A stretch of DNA of 64,000 nucleotides from Bacteroidaceae bacterium (GTDB taxonomy: Bacteria; Bacteroidota; Bacteroidia; Bacteroidales; Bacteroidaceae), in assembly GCA_017458585.1 (NCBI GenBank), contig JAFTAJ010000042.1, positions 1 through 64,000 of the forward strand, written 5' to 3'. Positions 7,338-16,031 of this stretch are shown here, piece by piece. The translations under genes and the position numbers were made by a program. The notes under the pieces were generated by a model. The model did not search any database, had not been told where the DNA came from, and was given only the letters and a program-made list of their open reading frames with translations. How positions within the stretch are numbered: position 1 is the first letter of the stretch; every line of letters begins with the position of its first letter.

Positions 7338-8324
7338 TTACTTCTTGAAGGGGGGATTGAGGACATTGCCGAGGAGTTCGGCGGACTCGGGATGCTCACG
7401 GACGTAGGAGTCGATGTGGCGGACACGCTTCTCGGCGAGGATCTCATCGACGGCGATGAGGATGCCCGTCTCCTCGACGTTGCCGAACTCATCGTTGACG
7501 GCGGTGCCGAAGACCTTCATGGTGGGCGAGAGACTCATATAGGCGTTGACGAGCGGGGGGATGTTGAAGCCGAGCTTACGCACCTCGGCATTGAGCAGTC
7601 GATAGTCGGCCTTGAAATCGTCCTCGGTGAGCAGCGATGCCAGATAGTCGGGAGAGGTGTCGAGCTGCAGAGGCTTGAGAGCCGTGACCAGATTGTCCTT
7701 GTCGCCGAAATGCTTATGGAGGAAATAGAGAATCATATCCCTGCCCACACGGCTGAAGCTGGGATACATAGTCACCTTGCCGAAGAAATACTTGAGGTTG
7801 GGCACCGCCACGATGAGTGCACCGAGACCGTCCCACAGGTTGTCGAGAGCGAAGAGGCTCTTGGCCAGCGAGCGGCCCGTGTTCTGATACTCTAGAGTGA
7901 CGAAGGAGCGGCCCAGCTCGATGGTCTGCGGCATATAGTCGCGAATGAAGCGGTCGGAGAAATGGAACATGTGGCTTGTGGCAAGGCGCGGCTGACCCTG
8001 GGAGTCGAGCGTTATCTCGTTACCAGGGAAGAAACGATAGCCACCGATTATCTCCTCATCCTCGGGATTCCAGACGATAAGCTGCTTGTAGGGATTGGGG
8101 CAGGTGTCGAACTCGTCAAGGTCAAGCGCCTTGCCTGTGCCACCACCGGCAGCGCGGAAGGCTATCTCGCGCAGGCGGCCTATCTCCCTAAGCACATTGG
8201 GCGAGTCTTGCCACGTAACGATGTATATCTCGTTGTTGCTCTTGTTGGTGCGGCGCAGCTGTCGTTCGGGAGTCAACTCTGCTTTGAGCACCTGCTTGTC
8301 GATAGGAGGGATAATAGGTTCCAT
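7338..8324 (-). CDS. glsB: Glycine lipid N-acyltransferase GlsB-like (OlsB/GNAT family)
   Basis: 328 residues of the OlsB-like GNAT group often annotated as 'hemolysin'. Visible family text: AFRAAGGGTGKALDLDEFD, LIVWNPEDEEIIGGYRF, and TIELGRSFVTLEYQ, followed by an acyl-CoA/ACP-binding region. In Bacteroides, GlsB makes the first step of glycine lipids by N-acylating glycine with a 3-hydroxy fatty acyl group, and the neighbouring GlsA adds the second acyl chain. The order here, glsA then glsB on the minus strand and 36 bases apart, fits that pathway. The gap between them is a GATTGAG-type tandem repeat. The function is inferred from family and neighbourhood. Length is normal. Confidence 0.88.
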   Translation of the reverse strand: MEPIIPPIDKQVLKAELTPERQLRRTNKSNNEIYIVTWQDSPNVLREIGRLREIAFRAAGGGTGKALDLDEFDTCPNPYKQLIVWNPEDEEIIGGYRFFPGNEITLDSQGQPRLATSHMFHFSDRFIRDYMPQTIELGRSFVTLEYQNTGRSLAKSLFALDNLWDGLGALIVAVPNLKYFFGKVTMYPSFSRVGRDMILYFLHKHFGDKDNLVTALKPLQLDTSPDYLASLLTEDDFKADYRLLNAEVRKLGFNIPPLVNAYMSLSPTMKVFGTAVNDEFGNVEETGILIAVDEILAEKRVRHIDSYVREHPESAELLGNVLNPPFKK

Positions 8325-8330
8325 TTCTTA

Positions 8331-8364
8331 GATTGAAGATTGAGGATTGAGGATTGAGGATTAA
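8331..8364. repeat. Short tandem repeat between glsA and glsB
   Basis: Units of about 7 bases (gattgag / gattgaa), roughly four to five copies, fill the space between the two genes. Confidence 0.85.
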
Positions 8365-9188
8365 GATTTCTCTAGTTCGTAGACCTGGGCACGTAGCCAC
8401 TGTGCCCAGTCGGAGTAGGAGCGGTCGGAGGTGAAGGTCTGCCAAGGGATGGGCTTGCCGATGTGCACGTCGAAGGACTTGTGCATGTTGCGGTAGAGCT
8501 CATCAACGAGGAATAGCATGGCGATATTGACCTTGAGGCCGAGGCGTTTGCTCCAGTTGGCGATGCGGTAGAAGCGCTTGCTGTTCTGTCCGCTGAAGTG
8601 GATGGGCACTATGTCGCGCTGGTGCTGCACGCTCTTCTGCACCACGGCCTTCTTCCACGGGAGGTCCTGCACACGTCCCTTTATCATCCTGGAGCAAAGC
8701 TGGGCGGGGAACATGATGAGCTGGTGGTCGGAGGCGAACACCTCATCAACCTTGAGCATCGCCTCGCGGCCCTGCGAGCCAGTGACATTGACGGCCACGC
8801 CCAGGGGACGGAGTCCCGGCAGGTTCATCAGTATGTCGTTTAGCAGATAGCGTATGTTACCGTCGTAGTGCTCGCCGAGGATGGCACCGAGAGCCACGCC
8901 GTCGATACCTCCCAGCGGGTGATTGCTGGCGAAGGTGAAGTGATGGTCGCCATCGGCAGGCAGATTGTCAAGGCCATGGACGGTGATGTGCATATCGGCG
9001 TACTCCACCACCGACTTGAGCCACTGCACGCCCTCCTCGTCCTTGTGGGCGCGGAAGAAGCCGTTCATGTCATCCTGATGGATGATCTTTTTCAGCCATC
9101 GCACCACGAAGCGAGGCACATAGCGAGCCTTGCTGCCCATCTTGTCGTGGAGCACTCGTTCGATATCTATTTCTACAGAGTTTGGCAT
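8361..9188 (-). CDS. glsA: Glycine lipid O-acyltransferase GlsA-like (PlsC family)
   Basis: 275 residues of the PlsC/LPLAT fold. The acyltransferase motif is SNHPLGGIDG, where His and Asp are separated by five residues as in OlsA/GlsA-like proteins. A second motif, IMFPAQLCSRMIKGRVQDLPWKK, replaces the usual FPEGTRS block. GlsA transfers a fatty acyl chain to the 3-hydroxyl of N-acyl glycine, the GlsB product, at the inner membrane. First gene of a two-gene unit with glsB, driven by a well-matched promoter at 9208-9238. The start at 9188 lies about 20 bases after that -7 box. A general lysophospholipid acyltransferase role is the alternative. Confidence 0.87.
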   Translation of the reverse strand: MPNSVEIDIERVLHDKMGSKARYVPRFVVRWLKKIIHQDDMNGFFRAHKDEEGVQWLKSVVEYADMHITVHGLDNLPADGDHHFTFASNHPLGGIDGVALGAILGEHYDGNIRYLLNDILMNLPGLRPLGVAVNVTGSQGREAMLKVDEVFASDHQLIMFPAQLCSRMIKGRVQDLPWKKAVVQKSVQHQRDIVPIHFSGQNSKRFYRIANWSKRLGLKVNIAMLFLVDELYRNMHKSFDVHIGKPIPWQTFTSDRSYSDWAQWLRAQVYELEKS

Positions 9189-9207
9189 ACTATACCAATT
9201 TAAGTTA

Positions 9208-9238
9208 CAAAAGTAGCGTTTTCTTTTCGCAATCCAAA
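9208..9238 (-). promoter_or_regulatory. Predicted promoter for glsA-glsB
   Basis: On the minus strand: -33 TTTG (9238-9235), 19 bases, -7 TACTTTTG (9215-9208). Full match to the Bacteroidetes consensus. Confidence 0.8.
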
Positions 9239-9310
9239 CAAAAAACCATCAATAATTAAAAAAATCGTAAAAAAATATAAACTTCTACATAGAGAGCGAG
9301 CATTTTTGCG

Positions 9311-9318
9311 TATATTTG
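9311..9318 (+). promoter_or_regulatory. Predicted -7 box for the MFS transporter
   Basis: TATATTTG fits TAnnTTTG and lies 28 bases before the start codon at 9347. No TTTG is found at the usual upstream spacing. Confidence 0.55.
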
Positions 9319-9346
9319 CCGATTGAAAAATTAATTTCTTTACACT

Positions 9347-10969
9347 ATGACTGATACAATTAGAAAGACACTACGCGACAGCGCCGGTATGCGCTGGACC
9401 GCCTTGCTGCTTTTGGCCTTTGCCATGTTTTGCAGCTACATCTTCATGGACATCCTCTCGCCCATCAAGGACCTGATGGAGACCACGCGCGGCTGGGACT
9501 CCACAGCGTTTGGCACGATGCAGGGCTCGGAGGTGTTCCTCAACGTGTTTGTATTCTTCCTCATCTTTGCGGGAATCATCCTGGACAAGATGGGAGTACG
9601 CTTCACCGCTGTGCTCTCCGGAATAGTGATGCTAGTGGGTGCCGTGATAAAATGGTACGCCGTGAGCGACTCGTTTGCCGGCAGCGGACTGGAGACATGG
9701 TTTACGAACAATCTCAACTACATCCCCGGCTTTGACGAGCTAGGCGTGTCGCCGTTCTATGAAGGCATGCCTGCGTCGGCGAAGTTTGCGGCCTGCGGCT
9801 TCATGATATTCGGCTGCGGCGTAGAGATGGCCGGCATCACCGTGAGCCGCGGTATCGTGAAGTGGTTCAAGGGCCGCGAGATGGCTCTGGCCATGGGCTC
9901 TGAGATGGCACTGGCCCGACTGGGTGTTGCCACGTGTATGATCTTCTCGCCCTTCTTTGCTCATCTGGGCGAGGATGTAAGCGTGAGCCGCTCGGTAGCC
10001 TTCGGCGTAGTACTGTTGTGCATCGCGCTGATAATGTTTATCGTTTATTTCTTCATGGACCGCAAGCTCGACGCCCAGACCGGCGAAGCAGAGGAGAAGG
10101 ACGACCAGTTTAAGGTCAGCGATATAGGCAAGATACTCACCTCCAGCGGTTTCTGGCTCGTAGCCCTGCTGTGTGTGCTCTACTACAGTGCCATCTTCCC
10201 GTTCCAGAAGTATGCGGTGAACATGCTGCAATGTAACCTTACGCTTGAGGCTCCCGCATCAGACTCCTTCTGGTCAAGCCAGTCGGTGACCATCGTGCAG
10301 TATGTAATTATGCTCGTGGTGGCTGCCGCCGCGTTTGCCAGCAATTTCCAGAAGAAAAAGAACCTGAAGTACGGTCTGCTCATCACTTCGGTGATAGCGC
10401 TCGTAATATACTGCTACATGGGCTACATGCGCCAGTCGGCCGAGGCCATCTTCGCCGTATTCCCCTTGCTGGCCGTAGGTATCACTCCGATCCTTGGCAG
10501 CTATGTGGACCATAAGGGCAAGGCCGCCACTATGCTGGTGCTCGGCTCGCTGCTGCTGATAGCCTGCCACCTGACATTCGCCTTTGTGCTGCCGATGTTC
10601 AAGGGCTCGGCCGTGGGCGGCATCGTGATAGCCTACCTAACCATATTGGTGCTCGGTGCGTCGTTCTCGCTAGTGCCCGCCTCGCTATGGCCGTCGGTGC
10701 CCAAGCTGGTGGATGCCAAGGTAATCGGCTCGGCCTATGCGCTGATCTTCTGGATTCAGAATATCGGTCTGTGGCTGTTCCCGCTGCTGATAGGCAAGGT
10801 GCTCGACAAGACGAACCCCGACGTGACCGACCCCACCCAGTTTGACTACACCGCCCCACTGGTGATGCTCGCCTTCCTCGGCGTGGCAGCTCTGGTGCTC
10901 GGCCTTGTGCTGAAGGTAGTGGACAAGAAGAAGGGCATCGGATTGGAAGAACCGAATATTAAGGAATAA
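9347..10969 (+). CDS. Major facilitator superfamily transporter
   Basis: 540 residues and about twelve membrane segments. The N-terminal half contains the loop 2-3 motif as FAGIILDKMGVRF (D-x-x-G-x-R). A charged central loop (MDRKLDAQTGEAEEKDD) separates the halves. The overall text resembles the MFSD1-like group found in Bacteroidetes, whose animal members carry small peptides; the substrate here is not readable. It is followed after 67 bases by a peptide permease of the POT family and then prfB on the same strand. An uptake role for small organic solutes or peptides is inference. The ATG start follows a -7 box closely. Confidence 0.88.
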   Translation: MTDTIRKTLRDSAGMRWTALLLLAFAMFCSYIFMDILSPIKDLMETTRGWDSTAFGTMQGSEVFLNVFVFFLIFAGIILDKMGVRFTAVLSGIVMLVGAVIKWYAVSDSFAGSGLETWFTNNLNYIPGFDELGVSPFYEGMPASAKFAACGFMIFGCGVEMAGITVSRGIVKWFKGREMALAMGSEMALARLGVATCMIFSPFFAHLGEDVSVSRSVAFGVVLLCIALIMFIVYFFMDRKLDAQTGEAEEKDDQFKVSDIGKILTSSGFWLVALLCVLYYSAIFPFQKYAVNMLQCNLTLEAPASDSFWSSQSVTIVQYVIMLVVAAAAFASNFQKKKNLKYGLLITSVIALVIYCYMGYMRQSAEAIFAVFPLLAVGITPILGSYVDHKGKAATMLVLGSLLLIACHLTFAFVLPMFKGSAVGGIVIAYLTILVLGASFSLVPASLWPSVPKLVDAKVIGSAYALIFWIQNIGLWLFPLLIGKVLDKTNPDVTDPTQFDYTAPLVMLAFLGVAALVLGLVLKVVDKKKGIGLEEPNIKE

Positions 10970-11036
10970 GAGCCCCCCTCTTATCCCCCTAAAGGGGGAA
11001 GACATAAGGAATAATAATTTATAAAAATACAAATAT

Positions 11037-12551
11037 ATGTTTGAAGGACAACCAAAAGGGCTATGGGCCCTGGCATTTGCCAACACGGGCGAGCGATTCG
11101 GCTACTACACGATGCTTGCCGTATTCATCCTGTTTTTGCAGGCAAACTTCGGCTGGAGCAGTGGCACGGCCGGCGTCGTTTACTCCAGCTTCCTGATGCT
11201 GGTATATTTCCTGCCTTTGTTTGGCGGTATCGCCGCAGACAAGTGGGGCTACTCCAAGATGGTGACGATAGGCATCTTCATCATGTTTGCGGGCTACGCC
11301 CTACTAGCCATCCCCCTTGGCGCCAGCACCGTGGCTATCACAGCCATGGCTGCCGCACTGCTACTGGTCAGCTTCGGCACAGGCTTGTTTAAGGGCAACC
11401 TCCAGGTAATGGTGGGTGACCTATACAATGACCCCAAGTATGCCGACAAGCGCGACAGCGGCTTCTCACTCTTCTACATGCTCATCAATGTGGGCGCCCT
11501 CTTTGCCCCCACCGCAGCCATCAAGATAATGGAGTGGGCACAGAGCAGTCTTGGAATCAGCGAGCAGGACAGCTACCACTTCGCTTTCGCCGTGGCATGC
11601 GTGTCGCTGATTGTCAGCATAATGATTTACTACGGATTCAAGAGCACATTCAAGCAGGTGCTGACTCCCAACAAGAAGGAGGCAGCCGCTGCCGCAGTGG
11701 AGAACAAAGGTGACGAACTCACCCCGTCGCAGACGAAGGAGAGGATTATCTGCCTCTGCCTCGTGTTTGCCGTGGTGATCTTCTTCTGGATGGCGTTCCA
11801 CCAGAACGGCGCTACCCTCACCTACTTCGCCCGCGACTATGTGGCCACCCAGGCTACCGGCCTCACCGCCATGGAGTTTGATGTAGTCAATCTGCTAGCC
11901 GTGATATTCATAGTCTATGGTCTGTTTGGAGTATTCCAGAGCAAGGGCAACAAGGCGCGCGCCATCTACGGCATCCTCATCGTGCTGGGTGCTGTATGGC
12001 TGATATACAAGTATCAGCAGGGCGCACAGGCCGACATCGCCGCTCCTATCTTCCAGCAGTTTAACCCGTGCTTCGTAGTGCTGCTGACTCCCGTGAGCAT
12101 CGGTATCTTCGGCTGGCTCGCCAAGAAAGGCAAGGAGCCCAAGGCTCCAGTGAAGATTGGTCTCGGTATGCTTGTGGCTGCTGCAGCCTATCTGCTGATG
12201 ACCATGTCGTCGCTCGGACTGCCGGCACCCAATGCCACCAATCCGCAGCACCTGGCCGACGTCACCCCCAACATTCTGGTGAGCACATACCTCATCCTGA
12301 CCTTCGCCGAGCTGCTGCTCTCGCCTATCGGCATCTCGTTTGTGAGCAAGGTGGCACCGCCGAAGTACAAGGGTATGATGATGGGTGGCTGGTTTGTAGC
12401 CACCGCTATCGGCAACTTCCTCGTGAGCATCCCCACCCTCATCTGGGGCAAGACGGAGCTCTACGTGGTATGGGGTGTGCTGATGGCTATCTGCCTTGTG
12501 GCAGCCCTGTTTATCTTCTCGATTATCAAGAAGCTCAATAAGGTTGCGTAA
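11037..12551 (+). CDS. Proton-dependent oligopeptide transporter (POT/PTR family)
   Basis: 504 residues with about 14 membrane segments. The family motif region reads ANTGERFGYYTML, which corresponds to ExxERFxYY, but the first Glu position is Asn. The second motif is seen as GDLYNDPKYADKRDSGFSLFYMLINVGALFAP, matching the POT 'F-x-x-F-Y-x-x-I-N-x-G' signature. Members import di- and tripeptides with protons. The changed Glu may alter proton coupling; I believe this is usual in Bacteroidetes relatives. Its TAA stop directly touches the TTG start of prfB, so the two may be translationally coupled. Confidence 0.9.
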   Translation: MFEGQPKGLWALAFANTGERFGYYTMLAVFILFLQANFGWSSGTAGVVYSSFLMLVYFLPLFGGIAADKWGYSKMVTIGIFIMFAGYALLAIPLGASTVAITAMAAALLLVSFGTGLFKGNLQVMVGDLYNDPKYADKRDSGFSLFYMLINVGALFAPTAAIKIMEWAQSSLGISEQDSYHFAFAVACVSLIVSIMIYYGFKSTFKQVLTPNKKEAAAAAVENKGDELTPSQTKERIICLCLVFAVVIFFWMAFHQNGATLTYFARDYVATQATGLTAMEFDVVNLLAVIFIVYGLFGVFQSKGNKARAIYGILIVLGAVWLIYKYQQGAQADIAAPIFQQFNPCFVVLLTPVSIGIFGWLAKKGKEPKAPVKIGLGMLVAAAAYLLMTMSSLGLPAPNATNPQHLADVTPNILVSTYLILTFAELLLSPIGISFVSKVAPPKYKGMMMGGWFVATAIGNFLVSIPTLIWGKTELYVVWGVLMAICLVAALFIFSIIKKLNKVA

Positions 12552-13670
12552 TTGATAACGCAAGACCAATATAAGCAACTCGTGGAGCGTGCGCAGCAGC
12601 TCGGCCACTACCTCAATATCGACTCCAAGCGTATTGAGTTGGAGGAAGAGCAGCTGCGCACGCAGGCTCCCGACTTCTGGGACGACGCCAAGGCAGCCGA
12701 GGCCCAGATGAAAAAGGTGAAGGGTCTGCAGTTTTGGATCAGCAATTACGAGGAGCTGCAAAGCCTCGTCAGCGAGGTGGAGCTGTCGCTAGAGTTCTAC
12801 AAGGACGAGATGGTCTGCGAGCAAGAGGTGGACGAGGCCTATGCCAAGGCACTCAACACCCTGGAGGCTCTGGAGCTTAAAAACATGCTTCGCGCTGATG
12901 AGGACGCCATGGACTGCGTGCTCAAAATCAACTCCGGCGCAGGCGGCACCGAGAGCCAAGACTGGGCAGCGATGCTGATGCGCATGTATCTGCGCTATGC
13001 CGAAGCCCACAACTACCGCACCCGCATAGCCAACCTGCAGGACGGTGACGAGGCCGGCATCAAGACCTGCACCATTGAGATAGAAGGCGATATGGCCTAC
13101 GGCTACCTGAAATCGGAGAATGGTGTGCACCGTCTGGTGAGAGTGTCGCCCTTCAATGCGCAGGGCAAGAGGATGACCAGCTTTGCCAGCGTGTTTGTGA
13201 CACCGCTAGTGGACGACACGATAGAAGTGACTGTAGATCCATCGAAGATAACCTGGGACACCTTCCGTTCCTCTGGTGCGGGCGGCCAGAATGTCAACAA
13301 GGTGGAGACAGGCGTCAGGTTGCGCTATCAGTACACCGACCCCGAAACCGGCGAGCAGGAGGAAATACTCATAGAGAACACCGAGAGCCGCAAGCAGCTC
13401 GAGAACCGCAACAACGCCATGCGTCTGCTGCGCTCCAATCTCTACGACCGCGAGCTGAAGCGCCGCCAAGCCGCACAAGCCAAGATAGAGGCTGGCAAGA
13501 AAAAGATAGAATGGGGCAGCCAGATACGCTCATACGTCTTTGACGACCGCCGTGTGAAGGACCACCGCACCAACTACCAGACCAGCGATGTGGGCGGAGT
13601 GATGGACGGCAAGCTAGACCCCTTCATAAAGGCCTATCTTATGAGCGAAGGTGGAGCGGCAGGCGTATAA
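12552..13670 (+). CDS. prfB: Peptide chain release factor 2
   Basis: 372 residues. The codon-recognition motif SPF is at residues 199-201 (RVSPFNAQ), which is the RF2 type for UAA and UGA. The catalytic GGQ is at 244-246 (GAGGQNVNKVETG). It releases finished proteins from the ribosome. The start is TTG at 12552, directly after the TAA of the upstream peptide permease; MITQDQY fits the usual N-terminus. The programmed frameshift site that many bacteria have after the 'LRxYL' text is absent: the frame runs through LGHYLNIDSKR without an in-frame TGA, so the classical autoregulation is missing. Confidence 0.97.
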   Translation: MITQDQYKQLVERAQQLGHYLNIDSKRIELEEEQLRTQAPDFWDDAKAAEAQMKKVKGLQFWISNYEELQSLVSEVELSLEFYKDEMVCEQEVDEAYAKALNTLEALELKNMLRADEDAMDCVLKINSGAGGTESQDWAAMLMRMYLRYAEAHNYRTRIANLQDGDEAGIKTCTIEIEGDMAYGYLKSENGVHRLVRVSPFNAQGKRMTSFASVFVTPLVDDTIEVTVDPSKITWDTFRSSGAGGQNVNKVETGVRLRYQYTDPETGEQEEILIENTESRKQLENRNNAMRLLRSNLYDRELKRRQAAQAKIEAGKKKIEWGSQIRSYVFDDRRVKDHRTNYQTSDVGGVMDGKLDPFIKAYLMSEGGAAGV

Positions 13671-13717
13671 ATACAGTATTTCTGCCATGAAATACGGCAT
13701 ATTACAACACAAAACAC

Positions 13718-13725
13718 TATATTTG
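13718..13725 (+). promoter_or_regulatory. Predicted -7 box upstream of the 46-residue gene
   Basis: TATATTTG fits TAnnTTTG and lies 29 bases before the ATG at 13755. Confidence 0.5.
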
Positions 13726-13754
13726 CATTTGCAAACCAAAAACACATCAACAAT

Positions 13755-13895
13755 ATGAACCAGAAACACCAAGCTAGAGTCAACAAGCGCAACGCCAAGC
13801 AGGAGAAGCAGGCGCAGATGGTAATATGGGGCATCATCATCGGCCTCATCGTGCTTGCTCTCGCATTTGTTATCTCCTATTCGCTGAGCTTCTAA
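13755..13895 (+). CDS. 46-residue single-pass membrane protein
   Basis: The ATG at 13755 opens a 46-codon frame ending in TAA at 13893-13895. A basic N-terminus (NQKHQARVNKRNAKQEKQ) is followed by one clear membrane helix (MVIWGIIIGLIVLALAFVIS) and a short tail. The positive-inside rule puts the N-terminus in the cytoplasm. A promoter-like -7 box lies 29 bases upstream, and the CYTH gene follows 17 bases after the stop, in the same direction. It is too short for ordinary gene calling. I do not know its function; the highly charged tail before one helix resembles small membrane-associated regulators. The clean helix and context argue that it is real. Confidence 0.72.
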   Translation: MNQKHQARVNKRNAKQEKQAQMVIWGIIIGLIVLALAFVISYSLSF

Positions 13896-13912
13896 TCAGC
13901 TCTCGCAGCCTC

Positions 13913-14368
13913 GTGGAAATAGAACACAAATTTCTTGTAAGCGGCCCTTACAAGCATCTTGCCATTAGCTCTTCACATATCGTGCAGGGCTATCTTTGCG
14001 ATGACCCGAGGCGTACAGTACGTATCAGAATACGAGACGACGAGGCCTTCATTACAATAAAAGGCGCCTCTTCCGCCGATGGCCTCAGCCGCTACGAATG
14101 GGAGAAGCCAATAGACGTAAAGGAAGCCCATGAGTTGCTCGCTTTGTGCCTGCCCGGCACTATCGACAAGCACCGCCACATAGTTCCTTGGGAAGGACAC
14201 GAGTGGGAGGTGGATGAGTTTCACGGCCATCTGGAAGGCCTCACCCTAGCCGAGCTGGAAGTGGAAAGCGCAGATACGGAATTTAAGAAACCTCCCTTTC
14301 TTGGCAGGGAGGTCACTGGTGATCCGCAGTATTACAACTCGCAACTGCGGAAGACAAGAAAGGGATAA
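13913..14368 (+). CDS. CYTH domain protein (triphosphate tunnel enzyme)
   Basis: 151 residues when started at GTG 13913, giving (M)EIEHKFLV, the usual start of the family; an upstream ATG in the same frame at 13826 would overlap the 46-residue gene and adds non-homologous text. The ExExK signature is present as E-I-E-H-K, and further tunnel residues appear in TVRIRIRDDEAFITIKG, YEWEKPID, WEVDEFHG and LAELEVES. CYTH proteins bind triphosphates with metal and act as tripolyphosphatases, thiamine triphosphatases or class IV adenylate cyclases; the small bacterial type is most often a tripolyphosphatase. Substrate unknown here. Confidence 0.88.
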   Translation: MEIEHKFLVSGPYKHLAISSSHIVQGYLCDDPRRTVRIRIRDDEAFITIKGASSADGLSRYEWEKPIDVKEAHELLALCLPGTIDKHRHIVPWEGHEWEVDEFHGHLEGLTLAELEVESADTEFKKPPFLGREVTGDPQYYNSQLRKTRKG

Positions 14369-14380
14369 ACTACCGCGTCA

Positions 14381-14662
14381 TTATAACGCCAACAGACGTC
14401 TTACCACTATATAGCATAGTAAGACGAGTTGGAGTATCAGCATTACGGGAATGCCTATGCGGAAAGCCTTCTTCTGAGTCTTGTGGCGAAAAAGAGTCAT
14501 CGCCATCAACGCACCAATGCTGCCGCCAATCGCCGCCAACACCAGCAGCACAACCTCGGGGATGCGCCAGCGGCAACTCTTTGCCTTATGCTTGTCGAGG
14601 GCAAAGAGTCCGAATGTCAGCAGATTGAGGAGTATTAGTCCGTAGAAAGCGAAGAACAGCAA
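14381..14662 (-). CDS. DUF1294 family membrane protein
   Basis: 93 residues with two to three membrane helices. The text NLLTFGLFALDKHKAKSCRWRIPE and the following GGSIGALMAMTLFRHKTQKKAF match the DUF1294 family (D-K-x-x-A ... R-x-x-E ... G-G-x-x-G-A ... H-K-x-x-K). Members are small inner-membrane proteins of unknown role, often fused to cold-shock domains in other bacteria; no such domain is present here. It faces the CYTH gene tail-to-tail with a 12-base gap and stands before the ftsZ pair on the same strand, separated by a GCTTAGTT tandem repeat. Confidence 0.88.
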   Translation of the reverse strand: MLFFAFYGLILLNLLTFGLFALDKHKAKSCRWRIPEVVLLVLAAIGGSIGALMAMTLFRHKTQKKAFRIGIPVMLILQLVLLCYIVVRRLLAL

Positions 14663-14679
14663 GGAAGGGAGAGTTTTAA

Positions 14680-14728
14680 CAGCTTAATTGCTTAGTTGCT
14701 TAGTTGCTTAATAGTTTAATGGTTTAAT
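14680..14728. repeat. Short tandem repeat after the ftsZ pair
   Basis: Units of about 8-9 bases (ttgcttag / tagtttaat) fill the gap between ftsZ and the DUF1294 gene. Confidence 0.8.
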
Positions 14729-16019
14729 CGAAGACTATCACATTACCATCAACGGTGGGCTCCTTCTCGGGTGCTACGTATGGGCGCTGGTCCTGGGTTA
14801 GGGCGTTGATGCTACGCAGAGTTTCGTTGGTGCGCTTGTAGGTGGGAGTAGTCTCCACCATTGAGATAATCTCGTCGTTGTCGAGGCTCTCGGGCACAAA
14901 CTTGTAGATGCGATAAGAGTGGCGTGCACGGTTGGAGTCGCTGTCGCCATAATACTTGCCGCGACGTTCCTCGCGCTCCTGCCTCTGCAGCTCATCCTCC
15001 TCGGAGGGCAGTTCCTTGCGGCTACCTTCCACGTCGCTGAGCACATCGTTGAGCATAAAGCCGGTAGCGAGAATAGTGACCTTTACCTGCTTGCCCAGAG
15101 TCTCGTCGTTGGCGATGCCAAACTTGGTCTCCACGTCGGAATCGAAACGCGACATAAACTCGTGAATCTCGTTCATCTCATCCATCATAAGCGACTCGCC
15201 CTCACCGCTCTTGCAGAAGGTGATGTTGAGCAGCACTCGCTTGGAGCGATAGATGTCGGAGTTGTTGAGCAGAGGCGAGTGGAGGGCATTCTGTATGGCC
15301 TGGCTCACGCGATTGTCGCCGTCGCCGTAGCCAGTACTCATGATAGCCACGCCGCCATCCTTCATCACGGTGCACACATCGCGGAAGTCGAGGTTGACGA
15401 TACCATGGACTGTGATAATCTCAGCGATGCTACGAGCTGCGACGGAGAGGGTGTCGTCGGCCTTACCGAAGGCGTCAAACACAGGCAGATTCGGATATAT
15501 CTCACGCAGTTTCTCATTGTTGACCACCAAGAGGGCGTCAACATACTTCTGCATTTCGTCCACGCCGTCGAGAGCCTTGTCGATCTTCTTGATACCCTCA
15601 AACTTAAAGGGGATGGTGACGATGCCCACGGTGAGGATACCCATCTGGCGAGCCTCACGCGCAATGATTGGTGCCGCCCCTGTACCGGTGCCACCGCCCA
15701 TACCCGCAGTGATGAAAGCCATCTTGGTGCCGTCATCGAGCATACGACGAATATCCTCAAGACTTTCCTCTGCAGCCTTGCGGGCACGCTCGGGCCTGTT
15801 TCCGGCGCCGAGTCCCTCTGCGCCCAGCTGCAACCTGTTGGGCACGGGGTTGTCGCTGAGAGCCTGACTGTCGGTGTTGCAGACCACGAAACTGACATCG
15901 TGGATGCCCTCGTTATACATGTGCTTCACGGCATTGCCGCCACCGCCGCCCACGCCAATGACCTTGATGATACAAGGCTTCTGCTTGGGCATGGCAAAAT
16001 TCAATACATTCTCTGGCAT
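14724..16019 (-). CDS. ftsZ: Cell division protein FtsZ, canonical copy
   Basis: 431 residues, tubulin fold. Nucleotide loop GVGGGGGNAV near residue 22, the tubulin signature GGGTGTG at 108-114, and the T7 synergy loop NLDFRD near 209-214 are intact, so GTP binding and hydrolysis should work. The T3 loop GLGAGNRPE is normal. The C-terminal linker is charged and Gln-rich, and a conserved tail ETTPTYKRT precedes an extra 35 residues; this tail is likely the FtsA-contact peptide. Last gene of the murG-murC-ftsQ-ftsA-ftsZ-ftsZ run, 12 bases after the divergent copy. It builds the division ring. Of the two copies, this one is closer to ordinary Bacteroidales FtsZ. Confidence 0.97.
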   Translation of the reverse strand: MPENVLNFAMPKQKPCIIKVIGVGGGGGNAVKHMYNEGIHDVSFVVCNTDSQALSDNPVPNRLQLGAEGLGAGNRPERARKAAEESLEDIRRMLDDGTKMAFITAGMGGGTGTGAAPIIAREARQMGILTVGIVTIPFKFEGIKKIDKALDGVDEMQKYVDALLVVNNEKLREIYPNLPVFDAFGKADDTLSVAARSIAEIITVHGIVNLDFRDVCTVMKDGGVAIMSTGYGDGDNRVSQAIQNALHSPLLNNSDIYRSKRVLLNITFCKSGEGESLMMDEMNEIHEFMSRFDSDVETKFGIANDETLGKQVKVTILATGFMLNDVLSDVEGSRKELPSEEDELQRQEREERRGKYYGDSDSNRARHSYRIYKFVPESLDNDEIISMVETTPTYKRTNETLRSINALTQDQRPYVAPEKEPTVDGNVIVFD

Positions 16020-16031
16020 AGTTATATGTTT

